Assembly: GCA_003254885.1 (NCBI GenBank)
Contig: QANT01008321.1
Span: 99,290 to 163,289 of the forward strand
Reading direction: 5' to 3'
Length of the DNA stretch: 64,000 nt
From: Purshia tridentata
Taxonomy: Eukaryota > Streptophyta > Magnoliopsida > Rosales > Rosaceae
The position numbers were made by a program, and so were the translations under genes. Below the pieces are notes generated by a model. That model ran no database searches and was not told where the DNA came from. It saw only the letters and a list, made by a program, of their open reading frames with translations. Below, one piece after another: positions 1 through 10,821 of the stretch; within the stretch, counting starts at the first letter, position 1, and the number at the start of each line of letters is the position of its first letter.

Positions 1-880
1 GTCGGAGAAACTTCATGAAAGCAACCTTGAAAAGCCAATCTGCATGAATTTTTGATCACTAAATTCGTCAAATATTAATATAATACAGAAGATGAATGAA
101 TGTTGGGTAATTTAATTGAATAACCGATTTCAATATCCAATAAGCCTTTTTTATATGAACATTCCCACCATTTCTTTCTCTCTCTCTCTCTCCCCCCCAA
201 CCTAGAATCTCGTATATGAGCCAATAGATTGGATTTATGGTGAAAAATATACATCAAAAAATTTATCATCATATTTTTGGTGAAACTCATCCTTAAAAAA
301 TAAATTTTTATAAAACAAACACAATAGTTGATGAAAATATGATACGTCGCGAGAAATGTAGTACCATTAAATAATGAAAATTGACAGTCGATCATATCAT
401 TCATATTATATGAGCAACAGCCACTTTCTCTTTCACCTCCCAATCTTCTTTTCATGACTCATAGGTAAATGTTTATATATAATGAAATTCATTGAAAAAA
501 TGTTGTAAAGATTCACCGTCTTAAATCCATAACTAAATTTTTGTTGGTCACATAATGTACAAACAAATGATATCATAACCCCATAAAAAACCCAACAATT
601 AAGAAAAATAAAATTAAAAGATGATCATCATAGAGCTTCAACATAATTAATAATAATATATATAATATTTTAGGCTCGAGCCATAAAGAAGATTCAAACT
701 TTGGCATTAATACTCACTCACATTCCGTGTGCATTCCGTAAGTTACGTTACATACCAGAGAATTTTTCATAGAGTGAGATGCTCTTTATAATGTAGATAC
801 AAGATCATACAACTAATCACTAACCTTTATTCAGAAAAATCTTATTGAAGTAAAAAACAAAAGAGTAAACTCATACCAGC
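1..880. other. AT-rich intergenic sequence
   Basis: I see no gene in this stretch. It is AT-rich with a short CT microsatellite near 175-200. The open frames here are short, composition-driven and resemble no family I know. The last 100 bases probably form the distal promoter of the PDCD2/TSR4-like gene. Confidence 0.5.
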
Positions 881-883
881 AGC

Positions 884-955
884 CCGAGCCCACTAAAAAA
901 ATTGTTTCCGTCTCCCATAGCCCATTACCCAGCCCAGCCCACCCGTGGGCCTAGC
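884..955 (+). promoter_or_regulatory. Cluster of site II (TGGGCC/T) promoter elements
   Basis: Within about 70 bases there are five TGGGCT/TGGGCC boxes, counting both orientations: AGCCCA four times and TGGGCC once. They are followed by a CTTAACCCCTA telo-box-like stretch. In plants, site II elements plus telo-boxes mark promoters of ribosomal-protein, ribosome-biogenesis and proliferation genes, which fits the TSR4-like gene that starts about 390 bases downstream. The boxes are seen; the regulatory role is inferred. Confidence 0.6.
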
Positions 956-1341
956 CTTAACCCCTACTTCGTTGTTCGTTCTTCTCGTACCCACCCTTGT
1001 TTTCTTCGGTCTATCATTCTCTTCCTCAATCTTCTGTTCTTCACTCACATAACATCAGCAGCTTCACCACAGCCATCTGGCCCATTGCTCCCCTCTCTTT
1101 CTGTTTCAATTGAGCATTTGAGCTGCCTATCATTTAGGTAATTTCTCTATACTTTGTGCATTATAATGTCGAGGTTTATTGAAATGGATTAATTCTATAT
1201 TTGTGATATGATTTCTTATGAATCTATCAGTCTTGATATTCGGTTTTGGATAATCATGTATTTTCAAATTAATTAGCTTGCTGTGTTGATGGTTAGTTTG
1301 CAAAAAAAGAAACGTCACTTTAGCCTCAATTGCTCCAGAAA

Positions 1342-4300
1342 ATGGCTGGTGGTCTGAAAGGTTATGGTACGGAAGAGTTTAAGGGTCTTCGAATCACCTC
1401 TCTGGATGATGAGAGTGATGAAGCAGAAGAACAACAAAACGAGCAGGAAGTTGTCGTTGATGATGATGATGATGAAGAAGAAGATGAAGCAAGAAATTCA
1501 GTGGTTTTGGGTTTTGTGAAAAAGCCCAAGAAAGCTCGCTCTCTTTTACGCCATTTCTTCCCTTCCAAGGCTGGAGGCGTACCTGTAAGCTATTAAATTC
1601 TTCAATTTTTATTTACTTACATAGTTACAAGTCAGACTTTCGAATGCTCTTGTTTCTTTGTCATATAGGCTTGGTTGGATCCAGAAAATTTGCCATCCGG
1701 AAGATCTTGTTTGTGCGACATATGTAGGGAACCTTTGCAATTTGTGCTTCAGGTGAGTGATACTTGAATTTCTTTGATAAAATTCTATTTATATTATGCC
1801 TTTGTTTGTTTTTTTTAAGCAATAAAAGCTGCCATAATTAGTCTTTATGTTTGTTTGGTTTCTAGGTGTATGCACCAGAGGAGAAGCAATTTGCATTTCA
1901 TCGAAGTTTGTTTGTTTTTATTTGTACATCAATGGTGTGTCTTCGTCGAGATCAACATGAGCAATGGAAAGGCCATCGGGACAACCCTTCTAGAAGGTAT
2001 TGTTCTCCATATTATGTCTATAACCAAGGATTTGTGATTTTTCGTTCCTAATTATGTGATGGTTTTATCAAAGTGTGAAGGTTTTCCGCTGCCAATTACC
2101 TCGCGATAATCCTTTCTATTCAAGTGAGCCTCCAAAGAAGGATATTACTGACAAACCGCTTGATGCTGGAGGTAGCATCGTGTTTTACTTCGTATTTATA
2201 GTTATTAGATACCTACTTTGATTATTGCTAAATTGTATTAACATGTTCAACCTTGTTTATATACATTTATACTTTTTTCAATTATGCAAGTTTCACAAAT
2301 TTTACGTCTTCTACCAATTTAAGGGCTCTTTTGATGATCTTTAGCCTTTGATTGTTTTAGCTACACTCTGTAATTGGTGTGGTACCTGGAAAGGGATTAA
2401 ACGCTGTACTGGTTGCAGCAGAGCACTTTATTGCTCAGAGAAACATTGGGTAATTGGATTTTTTGGTTTCTGTTATGTCCTTTTTTCTCGTCTTTTCAAA
2501 TAATCATCCTTAAACTACCCTAACTTTTTCTGTAATATATAGGCCAGGCATTCTCACTCAGGTCACAAAATTGATTGTCAGCGAATGAGAATAAGTTGTG
2601 AGTTGGCTGACGGTAGTTCTGTTAATACTGAAACCACTTCTGCTGTATTTCCAAAAGGCAAGTACAAGGTTTTCTGTGATTTTTATTTTTGGGTGGGGTT
2701 TTGAAAAGGAGGTTGAATACATGTGCACTGAGTTATAGATATGAGATAGTTTAATTTAATAGTGCTACTATTTTTCACCCCTATGTCCTATTTTCCCACC
2801 CATCATTTTATAAAAAAAATAATCATTTGTTTAATTTTTGCAAAATGACCTCTAAAAGACTTGTGTAAACAAAAAGATACTATACCATACCCACCCGCTT
2901 CTTAACACCCACCTAAACTCATTTCATCTTCTCTTCATATTCTACACTTTAATATCCAAGAAAAACCACTTTGGATTCATGAACAATAATTACTATTATT
3001 TTTTTTTTCTGCAGCTAGCTAGAGATTTATTCACAATCTGACTCTAAGATTTGTTTCCAATATCTGATTTTGTCTTGATCATTCATATTCTCAAATCCCC
3101 TTGTTTTTCTTAATTGTTTTGTTTGATTTTTTCTCTTATTCACAATCTCACCCAAACATAAAAGTTCTTGGGCACATTATAAAGTTACAATTTATGGGTT
3201 GATTTAACCATGCCCCCTTCTCTCTCACTCTCTTCCTATTTATTCTAGGAGTATGTATAGTGGCCAAAGATCAAAATCTAGGAGTATGTATGAGGTAGCT
3301 TATGGGTTCTAAATTTGGTGGGTGAATACTGTTTAAGGTTCATGGAAGAAAGAAAATATAGAGAAAGAAATTTGGTGGAAAGAGTGTTTATTAGTAAAGG
3401 TATTTTAATGACATTGGGGGGGTGGAAAAAGAGGATTAATATTTATTAAAATTTTAAAGGGGGTGGAATTATAGAGTGGGTAAAAAAAAATAGGAATGTG
3501 GGTGGGAATAGTAGCACTCTAATTTAATTTCAAATGAATTCCTTGTTGATAGATATCTGAAACTTTTTTTTTTGTGATGTGACTGACACGCACAATAAAG
3601 ATAACAAATGACACAATTTCAAGTCTTGCTAAGATTTATCCTTAATGTAGACTTTCCAATTTCACCTCTAATATTTTGTTTTCATTTGCAAACAGTTGCA
3701 AGCAATGACTTATGGCCAGAATACAAAATCATACAGGAGTTTGAAAGTTCATACGACACACAAGTGTCTGATGATAATGTATGTGCTGATTCCTTGGTCC
3801 CTAGGAACCAGATGGATGATGCACTGATGTCGATAGCAGACAATTTTGAGGTATTAATTGTTGTACTCTCATAATCAATATTATTGTTGTCTTTCTATTG
3901 GTAATGAAATTTATAGTTTCTTTTCTTTTTCCTGTGAAGAAAAGTTATGTTTAATTGCTTAAACTCTTACGTGTTTATATCTCTGTTAATGGAAAGGGTG
4001 ATTGTGACAAAAAGAGCTGGGCTTCATTCCAAGAGCGCTTGCACCTGGCCCCTGAACAAGTATTAAGGTGATTTATGTTTTCAATAAAGCATGGACAAGT
4101 ATGGCATTTGTGTTGGATAATGGATGTTACCTGATGCCGATTGGAAATAGACATCCATGGCGCGATGTTTATTTTGTTGATCAAAAGCACTTGTTTCCTC
4201 TGCCCTATTTTATTTAAATTAAAGGATCAATTTATTTTTTATTTCCAACAGGTACTGTAGGAGTCCTGGTGCTAAACCCTTGTGGCCGATGGCAAGTGGC

Positions 4301-4648
4301 CGGCCATCCAAGGCTGATATTCCTAAATGCAGTTATTGTGGTGGTCCATTGTGTTTTGAATTTCAGGTATTGGATCTTGACAACTTTTTGTTATGATTGA
4401 AGCCCAATTCAAAGTTTCTGCATTTTAGTTTCTTTCACTATCAGGGTTGCCATTTTCATTCTAGTCAAATTTGTTGACCTTGTATGTTTTGTTGGTTTCA
4501 GATCATGCCTCAGTTGCTATTTTACTTTCGTGTGAAGGATGATGTGGACTCTCTTGATTGGGCTACAATTGCTGTTTATACATGTGAAGCCTCTTGTGAT
4601 GCAACTGTGGCTTACAAAGAAGAATTTGCTTGGGTTCAATTTTCTTAG
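1342..4648 (+). CDS. PDCD2/TSR4-like MYND zinc-finger protein (10 coding exons)
   Basis: Exons read by eye: 1342-1584, 1669-1752, 1866-1996, 2074-2171, 2361-2449, 2543-2657, 3696-3850, 3997-4067, 4252-4366 and 4502-4648, giving 415 aa. An acidic N-terminal stretch (about residues 25-52) is followed by the PDCD2 N-terminal region with a CLCDIC motif. A MYND finger lies at about 189-227 (CNWC, CTGC, CSEKH, HKIDC) and the PDCD2_C domain at about 300-410, containing the CSYCGG motif. Yeast Tsr4 and animal PDCD2 chaperone ribosomal protein uS5 (Rps2) for 40S assembly; that role is inferred here. ATG 1342 is the first in-frame ATG after a probable 5'UTR intron (1138-1323). Intron 6 uses a GC donor (GCAAGT at 2658), because only that splice keeps the family frame, and it contains a MITE. 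The 3' end converges with the MTP gene. Confidence 0.88.
2761..3519. mobile_element. Mutator-type MITE in intron 6 of the PDCD2/TSR4-like gene
   Basis: The segment begins AGTGCTACTATT and ends AATAGTAGCACTC. The two ends form imperfect inverted repeats of about 50 bases. They are flanked by the perfect 9-bp direct repeat TAATTTAAT (2752-2760 and 3520-3528). A 9-bp target duplication and non-coding content point to a non-autonomous Mutator-superfamily element. It accounts for most of this 1-kb intron. Confidence 0.8.
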
Positions 4649-5100
4649 CCATCTATGGTCAACCAAAAAGAAAAAAAATATTGCCATCTTTTCTTTTGTC
4701 ACATACTTTTGTACGTACATATGAGATACAACCGTTCAGGTCTTATGAATGTTATTCACGACTTAAGAATTGTCATAATTTTTTTTCTTAGCCATTTATG
4801 GCCACACACCACACGAGGAAGCTTCGAGCACTACATAAGAGAGTTTTAGAGTTACATGATGGTTATATAGTAAAAGGTGCAAAAAGAATCCCAATATCTG
4901 AATAACAACTTAATTAAAGGTCATATATCCCATCTTATTGAGTTTCTATGTTGAATTCCCTTCTTCAATGCTGTAATTGATTTTTTTAAAAGAAAAATAG
5001 TTTAAAAGCTTGTACAATAATCAGTACCAAATTAATAACCTACATAGCACCATACCGCCATACCACATACACTAATCTTCTTGTGTGATTTTCTTGATCA
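4649..5100. other. Short intergenic gap between convergent genes
   Basis: This 450-base AT-rich gap holds the 3' untranslated regions of the TSR4-like gene (plus) and the MTP gene (minus). I see no separate gene and no clear element. Confidence 0.5.
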
Positions 5101-7855
5101 TCATGTCACCTTTGGCTTGTGCTCTGGCCTGTGAGTAATATCAACATCCACATGAACAAAAGCTCGTTCAACTTCAGGAAGGTTTTCGAGCTTTTCTTGG
5201 AGTGTCTCTCCAATATCATGTGCTTGACTAAGAGACATGTCCCCAGGTAAGACTACGTCAACCTCCACAAAATAGTTGCTGCCAAATGTATATGCTCTTA
5301 CTGTCTCAATGTGCTTGATGTCCTTGTCATGGTTCCAAATCAGATATGTTAACTTGGCTAAGTACTCTGCTGGTGCTGTCTTCCCAATCAGTGACCACAC
5401 AGTCTCCATAACTGTTTTTGCCCAATTCCCCATTGTATACAAAGCAATCTGCATGCATTAGTATATTTCAATTACACTTGTTGCCATAAAATAGTTTATG
5501 ATTAGATTGAGTATTGTAACAAAACTAAGCATTAATAATTAATGTACTCTTGTCAAATATATGTGGAATGTTATGTTGTTACACTTTAAATATGCAGAAC
5601 TTACAATGATAGCCCCAATAGGGTCAATCCACCAGTAAAACCGGATTGCTAACACTGCTGATGCAAGACCAATTCCATTAGTAATGACATCAAATAGATG
5701 ATCTTGTGCATATGTTCGAATAATTTCATTTTCGAATCTGCGACAATATACCATCAGCATGAATTTTACTACTGTGACTGAGACCATGATCCCTATCATC
5801 CATTTTTCTTTCTCTGGGTCCCTATCAGGTTGAGCCTGCATGAAATTAGAAATGAATGGTGGTTTGAATGACGGTAAGGAAAAGAAAGTTGATATAAGAT
5901 ATAATTATAGATTGAATCTGCTCAAGAAATCTTGCTTTACTATAAAATAGTGAGCTCTTAAATACCTTTGTGACAAGTTGCCGACCTGATTCGAACAATA
6001 TTTGTAAGCCAAGAGTTGCCATCACTGATGCAAAAACTACAATGCCCTGCAATGCATTTGAGATTTTATATACAAAGTAAACTAATGATCAGTGAAACCA
6101 TTAGGAAAAAGAAACTAATGATTAAACATTAATTGGCCTAGAAAGATAATGACATGTTCCTGAGAAGGTTGCCTCAAATTCTCATAAACCTCATGACATG
6201 TTCCTTCTAGAAAGATATTGATATAATGTGCCTGGTTTTTTGCCATACGCTTGAATTCTTTCCCTGTGTGTGTGCATATTTTCGCCTGAACTATAGTTAA
6301 GGGGCTGAATGACAAGTCTACAGTGCATTTCCACAATGTTTTCACAACATTTTCAGTACTAGCATATCAGTTATAAAGAGAGAAACATTTTCACTTGTTT
6401 GAATTAATGTACTATGTTCAGTGTCCAAAAAAATTATTTGAACATTTATTCTGATGTCTCCTAAAGTGAATGGTGCTTACCACAGGTTGCATCCTATTCT
6501 TGCCAATCGGGTACCGATATTGATTCGGTTTTCTCATTGCATATGCTGTAAACCAAAGGATGAACCCTGACAAGAGGTCTAAGAGAGAATCCAAAGTTGA
6601 CGCTATTACTGCCAATGATCTGCTCTGAACTGAAGCATACAATTTTGCCAAGAAAAGCACCAAGTTTGCCACATTAGATGCATATATTGCTATCCTTTCA
6701 CTGCTTGCAAGTTGTGTCATTTCATCCTGAAACCAAGAGTTTGTATATGTGATAATTAAGAAAACAATTCAAACACTAAGCAGTTATCTCTTTTGATGAA
6801 TATAAGATGAAAGTAACCATTCTAACTAAGCAGTTACTCCCTCGATCTGATTTTTCTTTTTTTCTTAAACGAAAATATTGGTAATTACCAACATCTTCTT
6901 GGCAACCAAAGAAAGCAAATGATAGTAAATAATCATTGAGTGTGGTTGCTAATCACTGATTTTGAAGTAGAGTCACTTCATTTTTTTTAGTGTTCATGAA
7001 TATAAGATTTCAATTCTTGATGATCATTTTATAGCAGCAAATTAACACTAGGCTCAATTTGCACAAATGTTCTTTGAAACTACATATTATTCTCACTTTG
7101 TCTCTTTAAACTTTCATTTTCTCAGTACTTTGCCCCTCGAACTTTACAAACCCCAAGTTCGTCAATGATTCTATCAAAAATTCTGACATAGCACTTATGT
7201 GGATGTGTATCTTAAAATATGACTTGACAGAGTCATTGACGGACTTTATATGGAATATGACTTACTGAAAGAATTTGTAAAATTCAGGGGCATAGTTAGA
7301 ATAAAATTACTTTTCAAGAGGTATTTGTGCCAATAAGCCTTAACACTTCACATATGAAAAAAAAATTTAGGGTTTACTCATCCTTTTACAACCAAAATAA
7401 CAGCAAACCTCTGTCAAACTTCCAGGCCAAAAGCCCTTTGCAGAAAATGTGTCCAATTCATTGAATCCTTTGAGAAGTTTATCCTGCCTCTTGTAATATT
7501 CTGCTATTTTTCTTTGCCTCCCTGTGATAGAAAAAGAGAGAAATTTCAATGCCAATTTGACCTTTAAGCACAGATACAAATATTTGGCTTTATCAAAAGT
7601 ACTATATGTTGAGGACATAAAGAGCAACAGAGTACTATTTAAAGAGAATTAAGGACATAAGTGCTTACTTAATGACTTAACAACAGTCCCAAACCCAAAA
7701 GAAGAATCCATTTTTCTCTCTGGAAGCTTGAAGCCATCCATATTGAGCCTCCATGCAGGCTCACTTGGCACTATGACGTCTTCTCCTCTCGGGTCCGGTG
7801 ACAACAGCTCTGTCCGGTAATCGGAAGAATCTGTTCGAAGATCATCTGTCCCCAT
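5101..7855 (-). CDS. Metal tolerance protein, Mn-CDF group (MTP9/10-like), 6 exons
   Basis: Exons in transcription order: 7855-7669, 7521-7409, 6726-6481, 6046-5966, 5835-5605 and 5448-5101, giving 401 aa, a usual length for the family. It is a cation diffusion facilitator, an H+-coupled divalent-metal antiporter of endomembranes. The two metal-site motifs are DSLLD (146-150) in TM2 and DHLFD (254-258) in TM5. The DxxxD form, rather than HxxxD, marks the Mn-transporting subgroup (MTP8-11). The cytosolic N-terminus (about 1-110) is followed by six predicted membrane segments, and the C-terminal ferredoxin-like CDF dimer domain (about 305-395) contains the VEVDV and FVHVDVD strands. All splice sites are GT-AG and phases agree. 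Intron 2 contains a MITE. Exact paralogue identity (MTP9, 10 or 11) needs a tree. Confidence 0.92.
7051..7339. mobile_element. 289-bp MITE (Mutator-like) in intron 2 of the MTP gene
   Basis: Both ends carry the inverted repeat GGCT(C/T)A..TTGCACAAAT, recognisable over about 50 bases. Direct repeats flank it: TTAACACTA at 7042-7050 and TTAACACTT at 7340-7348 (8 of 9 match). There is no coding capacity. Its size, terminal repeats and target-site duplication fit a non-autonomous Mutator-type MITE. Confidence 0.7.
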
Positions 7856-8619
7856 TTTTCTCAGCAGAAATAGTTGCTAGTAAGAGAATTAATGTAAGTC
7901 AATATATAGATTAAATGAAGCAAGTAAACAAATAGTATACTATTTTTTCCCAGTAAAGAAAGAATCGGTTAGAGAGTTGAAATCTAATTCTTATAATCAG
8001 AAGCATGGACAAGGTTGGTTTGATGCTTCCAAACACACCCTTCAAATTTATACTTTAATAGAAGTTTTGAGAAATTGGAGATAGTTTTGAAGAATATTCG
8101 TCTATTGGAGCAAAAGAGCTGACTTTTGTTGAAGGAATAGGTACCATGTCTAAGTTGGTCTGCATTAATAATGTGGAAGGAATCCCGATGCACCCAAAAA
8201 AATAAAAATTAATGTAGAAGGAATCTCACTTAAGGAAGCTTTTTTCCACAGAGATATAGGTAATAATAATTTTGGAACTCGTAATGTGTGCTTTAGGCGT
8301 GGCTGAGAAAGCTGATTGTGGCTTCAGCCTTCAGCTACAAAAGCATTGCATGGACAATGCAAACGCCTACTTATTGACCCGGGAGCTACATATGCATGTT
8401 AACTTATGTATGTTCTCATATTGATAAGTTGGACACTTGGTTTGGATTAATAGTTTGGCAACACGACAAGAGTATATTTCCCGCTAGATAATGATATTGG
8501 TGAATGACTATAGCAAATTAATTGAGATGAAATGCTTGTCTATTGGGTAAGAAGTCGCACATTTTAGAGTTTGAGACCAAAATGAGACATGAGCTAAATT
8601 GTTAATTTTTGGTTCAATT
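7856..8619. other. Promoter/5' flank of the MTP gene
   Basis: AT-rich, non-coding sequence upstream of the MTP start codon (minus strand), presumably its leader and promoter. I found no confident core-promoter element and no gene. Confidence 0.4.
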
Positions 8620-8775
8620 ATAATTTAACCCATCGAACTATAGGGGTGATTTCAGGATACTTCCTAAATTTCAAAAATTTACAAGTGCATCCATTAACTT
8701 TTGGAAATCATGCAATGTTAATGATTTCGTCCAATTTTCCATTAAGTGCTTACGTGGCTTTGCTGATTAAATTCT
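8620..8775. repeat. Solitary MULE terminal-repeat-like fragment
   Basis: The stretch has the same internal order of phrases as the terminal repeats of the MULE at 9805-16103: a CAT(T/C)GAACTATA..GGGT phrase, a TTTACAAGTGCATCCATTAA-like phrase, and CCATTAAGTGCTTACGTGG close to TGCTGA. It is diverged, and I could not find a partner repeat, so it looks like the left-over end of a related element. Confidence 0.5.
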
Positions 8776-9795
8776 TTTAATGACCTGGAGTTCCACGAAG
8801 AAATAAAATAGGTTGATTTGGACTCTAACCCTTTAAAGTTATATTTTATAGAGTCAAACATAGGAGAGGATCCAGATCCATCGATCATGATATTAAGAAA
8901 TAATAAATTCCTAAATTTAGAGATTTTTAAGTAATTTCCATTATTTATAAAAATTACAAAATAGATATATAAAAATAAGAAATGGATCTAAATCAAAAAT
9001 GAAAAACTCTTAGATTAATTGAAGATCCAATATGATAATGACAAAATTGAGCTATATTTTAGAATCTCTATAAATTTCATCAATAATACTACACTTACCA
9101 CATTTTTATATTATAATTTCATACCAACTTAGATTAAACACTAGAAAATAAAAGTAAAAACCTAAAAAAAAAAATCATGTTTAATAAAGTATAATACGTA
9201 AGATAGTATGAAAATATAGTAAGTATAACATTATAAAAATAAAATTTCATTTGTGTTAAGAAAATTTTGAACGGGCACACACATACATAGCATATGACTA
9301 TTTTTTTCACTACTTGTGCTCTCATGCATGCAATATAACAATTCAGTATAATTTAGCAACACACTAATATTTAACATGGAAAAACAACCATGGAACTCGT
9401 GTTTGGAAGAGACGTCGCATACAATAGTTGTATACAAGATTTTTCTTTTTTCACTATTGTGAAAGCATAAATTAAATCATTATTTTAGGAAGTGAGTCAA
9501 GTGACCCAATTAATATTTTAATTATAAGCATATAATTACGTATATATATCTGCAGATAAGGGAGCGCAGGTTAGCGAAACAAAATATTGTTACAAAGAAG
9601 CCATGATTATGATTGGTGCAATTCACTGGAAGAGTGCGATGTTGCTTGCTTGCGGGAATTACTTGAGGGGAGTGTCAAGTCCTTGACTATGAAACCAAAG
9701 GGATGACGTGGACCTCTCTTCAATAAAGATAATAATGAATATTATTCCAAACAGTCACATAAGGATAATAAACTTTCATAATAAAAGTACTAATA
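8776..9795. other. AT-rich intergenic sequence
   Basis: No gene or element recognised. Open frames here are short and without family features. Confidence 0.4.
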
Positions 9796-9804
9796 TTTTT
9801 ATTA

Positions 9805-10277
9805 GGCTAAATTACAAAATAGTCCATTGAACTATATGGGTACTTTCAAGTGGCTCATTAAAGTACAAAAACTTACTAGCGTATACATGAACTATCCGAA
9901 ACCCTGCAACGCTAGTGCTTCTGTCAAAATTTCCATCAAGTGCTAATGTGGACTGCTGACATGTCATTTTTTCTGACGCGTAATGCCACACCCACACCCA
10001 AAAAGCCACATAGGATAAACTTCCCGCCCAAAAATGCCACGTGGCCACCTACACCTACCTTCTGACAACCCTAGCCCCTGCCTTTTCGATTTCTCCCCAA
10101 ACCCAGTATTTGCAGGTGAGCTGAGTGATAAACCCAAAAGTAAACTCACTTTTTAGCTTACTCTCCCTCTCTCTATCTCTGTTACACTTTCAGGCCTTCG
10201 GCAAATCGAGTATTCCTTCACCTTTACAAAAGATTTGCAGGGGGAATATTGCATAGTGACTCAAGGACTGAAGCTCA
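9805..10277 (+). repeat. Left terminal inverted repeat of the MULE
   Basis: 473 bp that match the reverse complement of 15631-16103 with scattered, mostly transition-type differences. It contains a CACACCCACACCC run and a GCCACGTGGCC palindrome (G-box core CACGTG) that could act as a promoter element for the internal gene. Confidence 0.9.
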
Positions 10278-10821
10278 AGCTGTTGGTGACATGGTGTGGG
10301 TATTGCGAGAGGAGATCGGAGGAGACAGTACACCTTTATACAGTAAGATTCACTTTGGATCACTAACATTTTGGGTTTTTGTTTTGGGGTTTTTTGTACA
10401 AACTTGTGTGTTTGTTTCCTAGTTTAGTGGGTATTTTATAAAGTGGTAGGATATACTTTGTCTCCTAGAAAATGAGGTGTTGGTGTTGGTGAAATCGAAT
10501 TTAATAAGGTGGATGGGTTCACTTAAAAAACTATAGTTTTTTTTTTGGAAATATGCTAGTTCGCATAGTGGGTTTGTTTGCTAGTGTAGGAGACTTGATA
10601 TTTAGATGTTGCTGTCTATTTATGCATAGTGGTCCATACCTTTTGTGTAAACCAGATAGGGTTGGTGACTGCCTTTAGTAGTTCATGAGCTTGAAAATAA
10701 ATAAAACACAAAATTGGTTTTGAAGAAATTGAAACCTTAAATCTGTGTTCACATAGGTTGTCCAATATTATGGTTAACTAACTAACCATAATTTAACTAT
10801 GCTATTACAGGGGAACCCGAG

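Noticed and set aside
902-1141. 79-codon plus-strand open frame before the TSR4-like gene
   Set aside because: Lies in the promoter/leader with site II boxes, has no family features, and the gene's proven frame starts at 1342.
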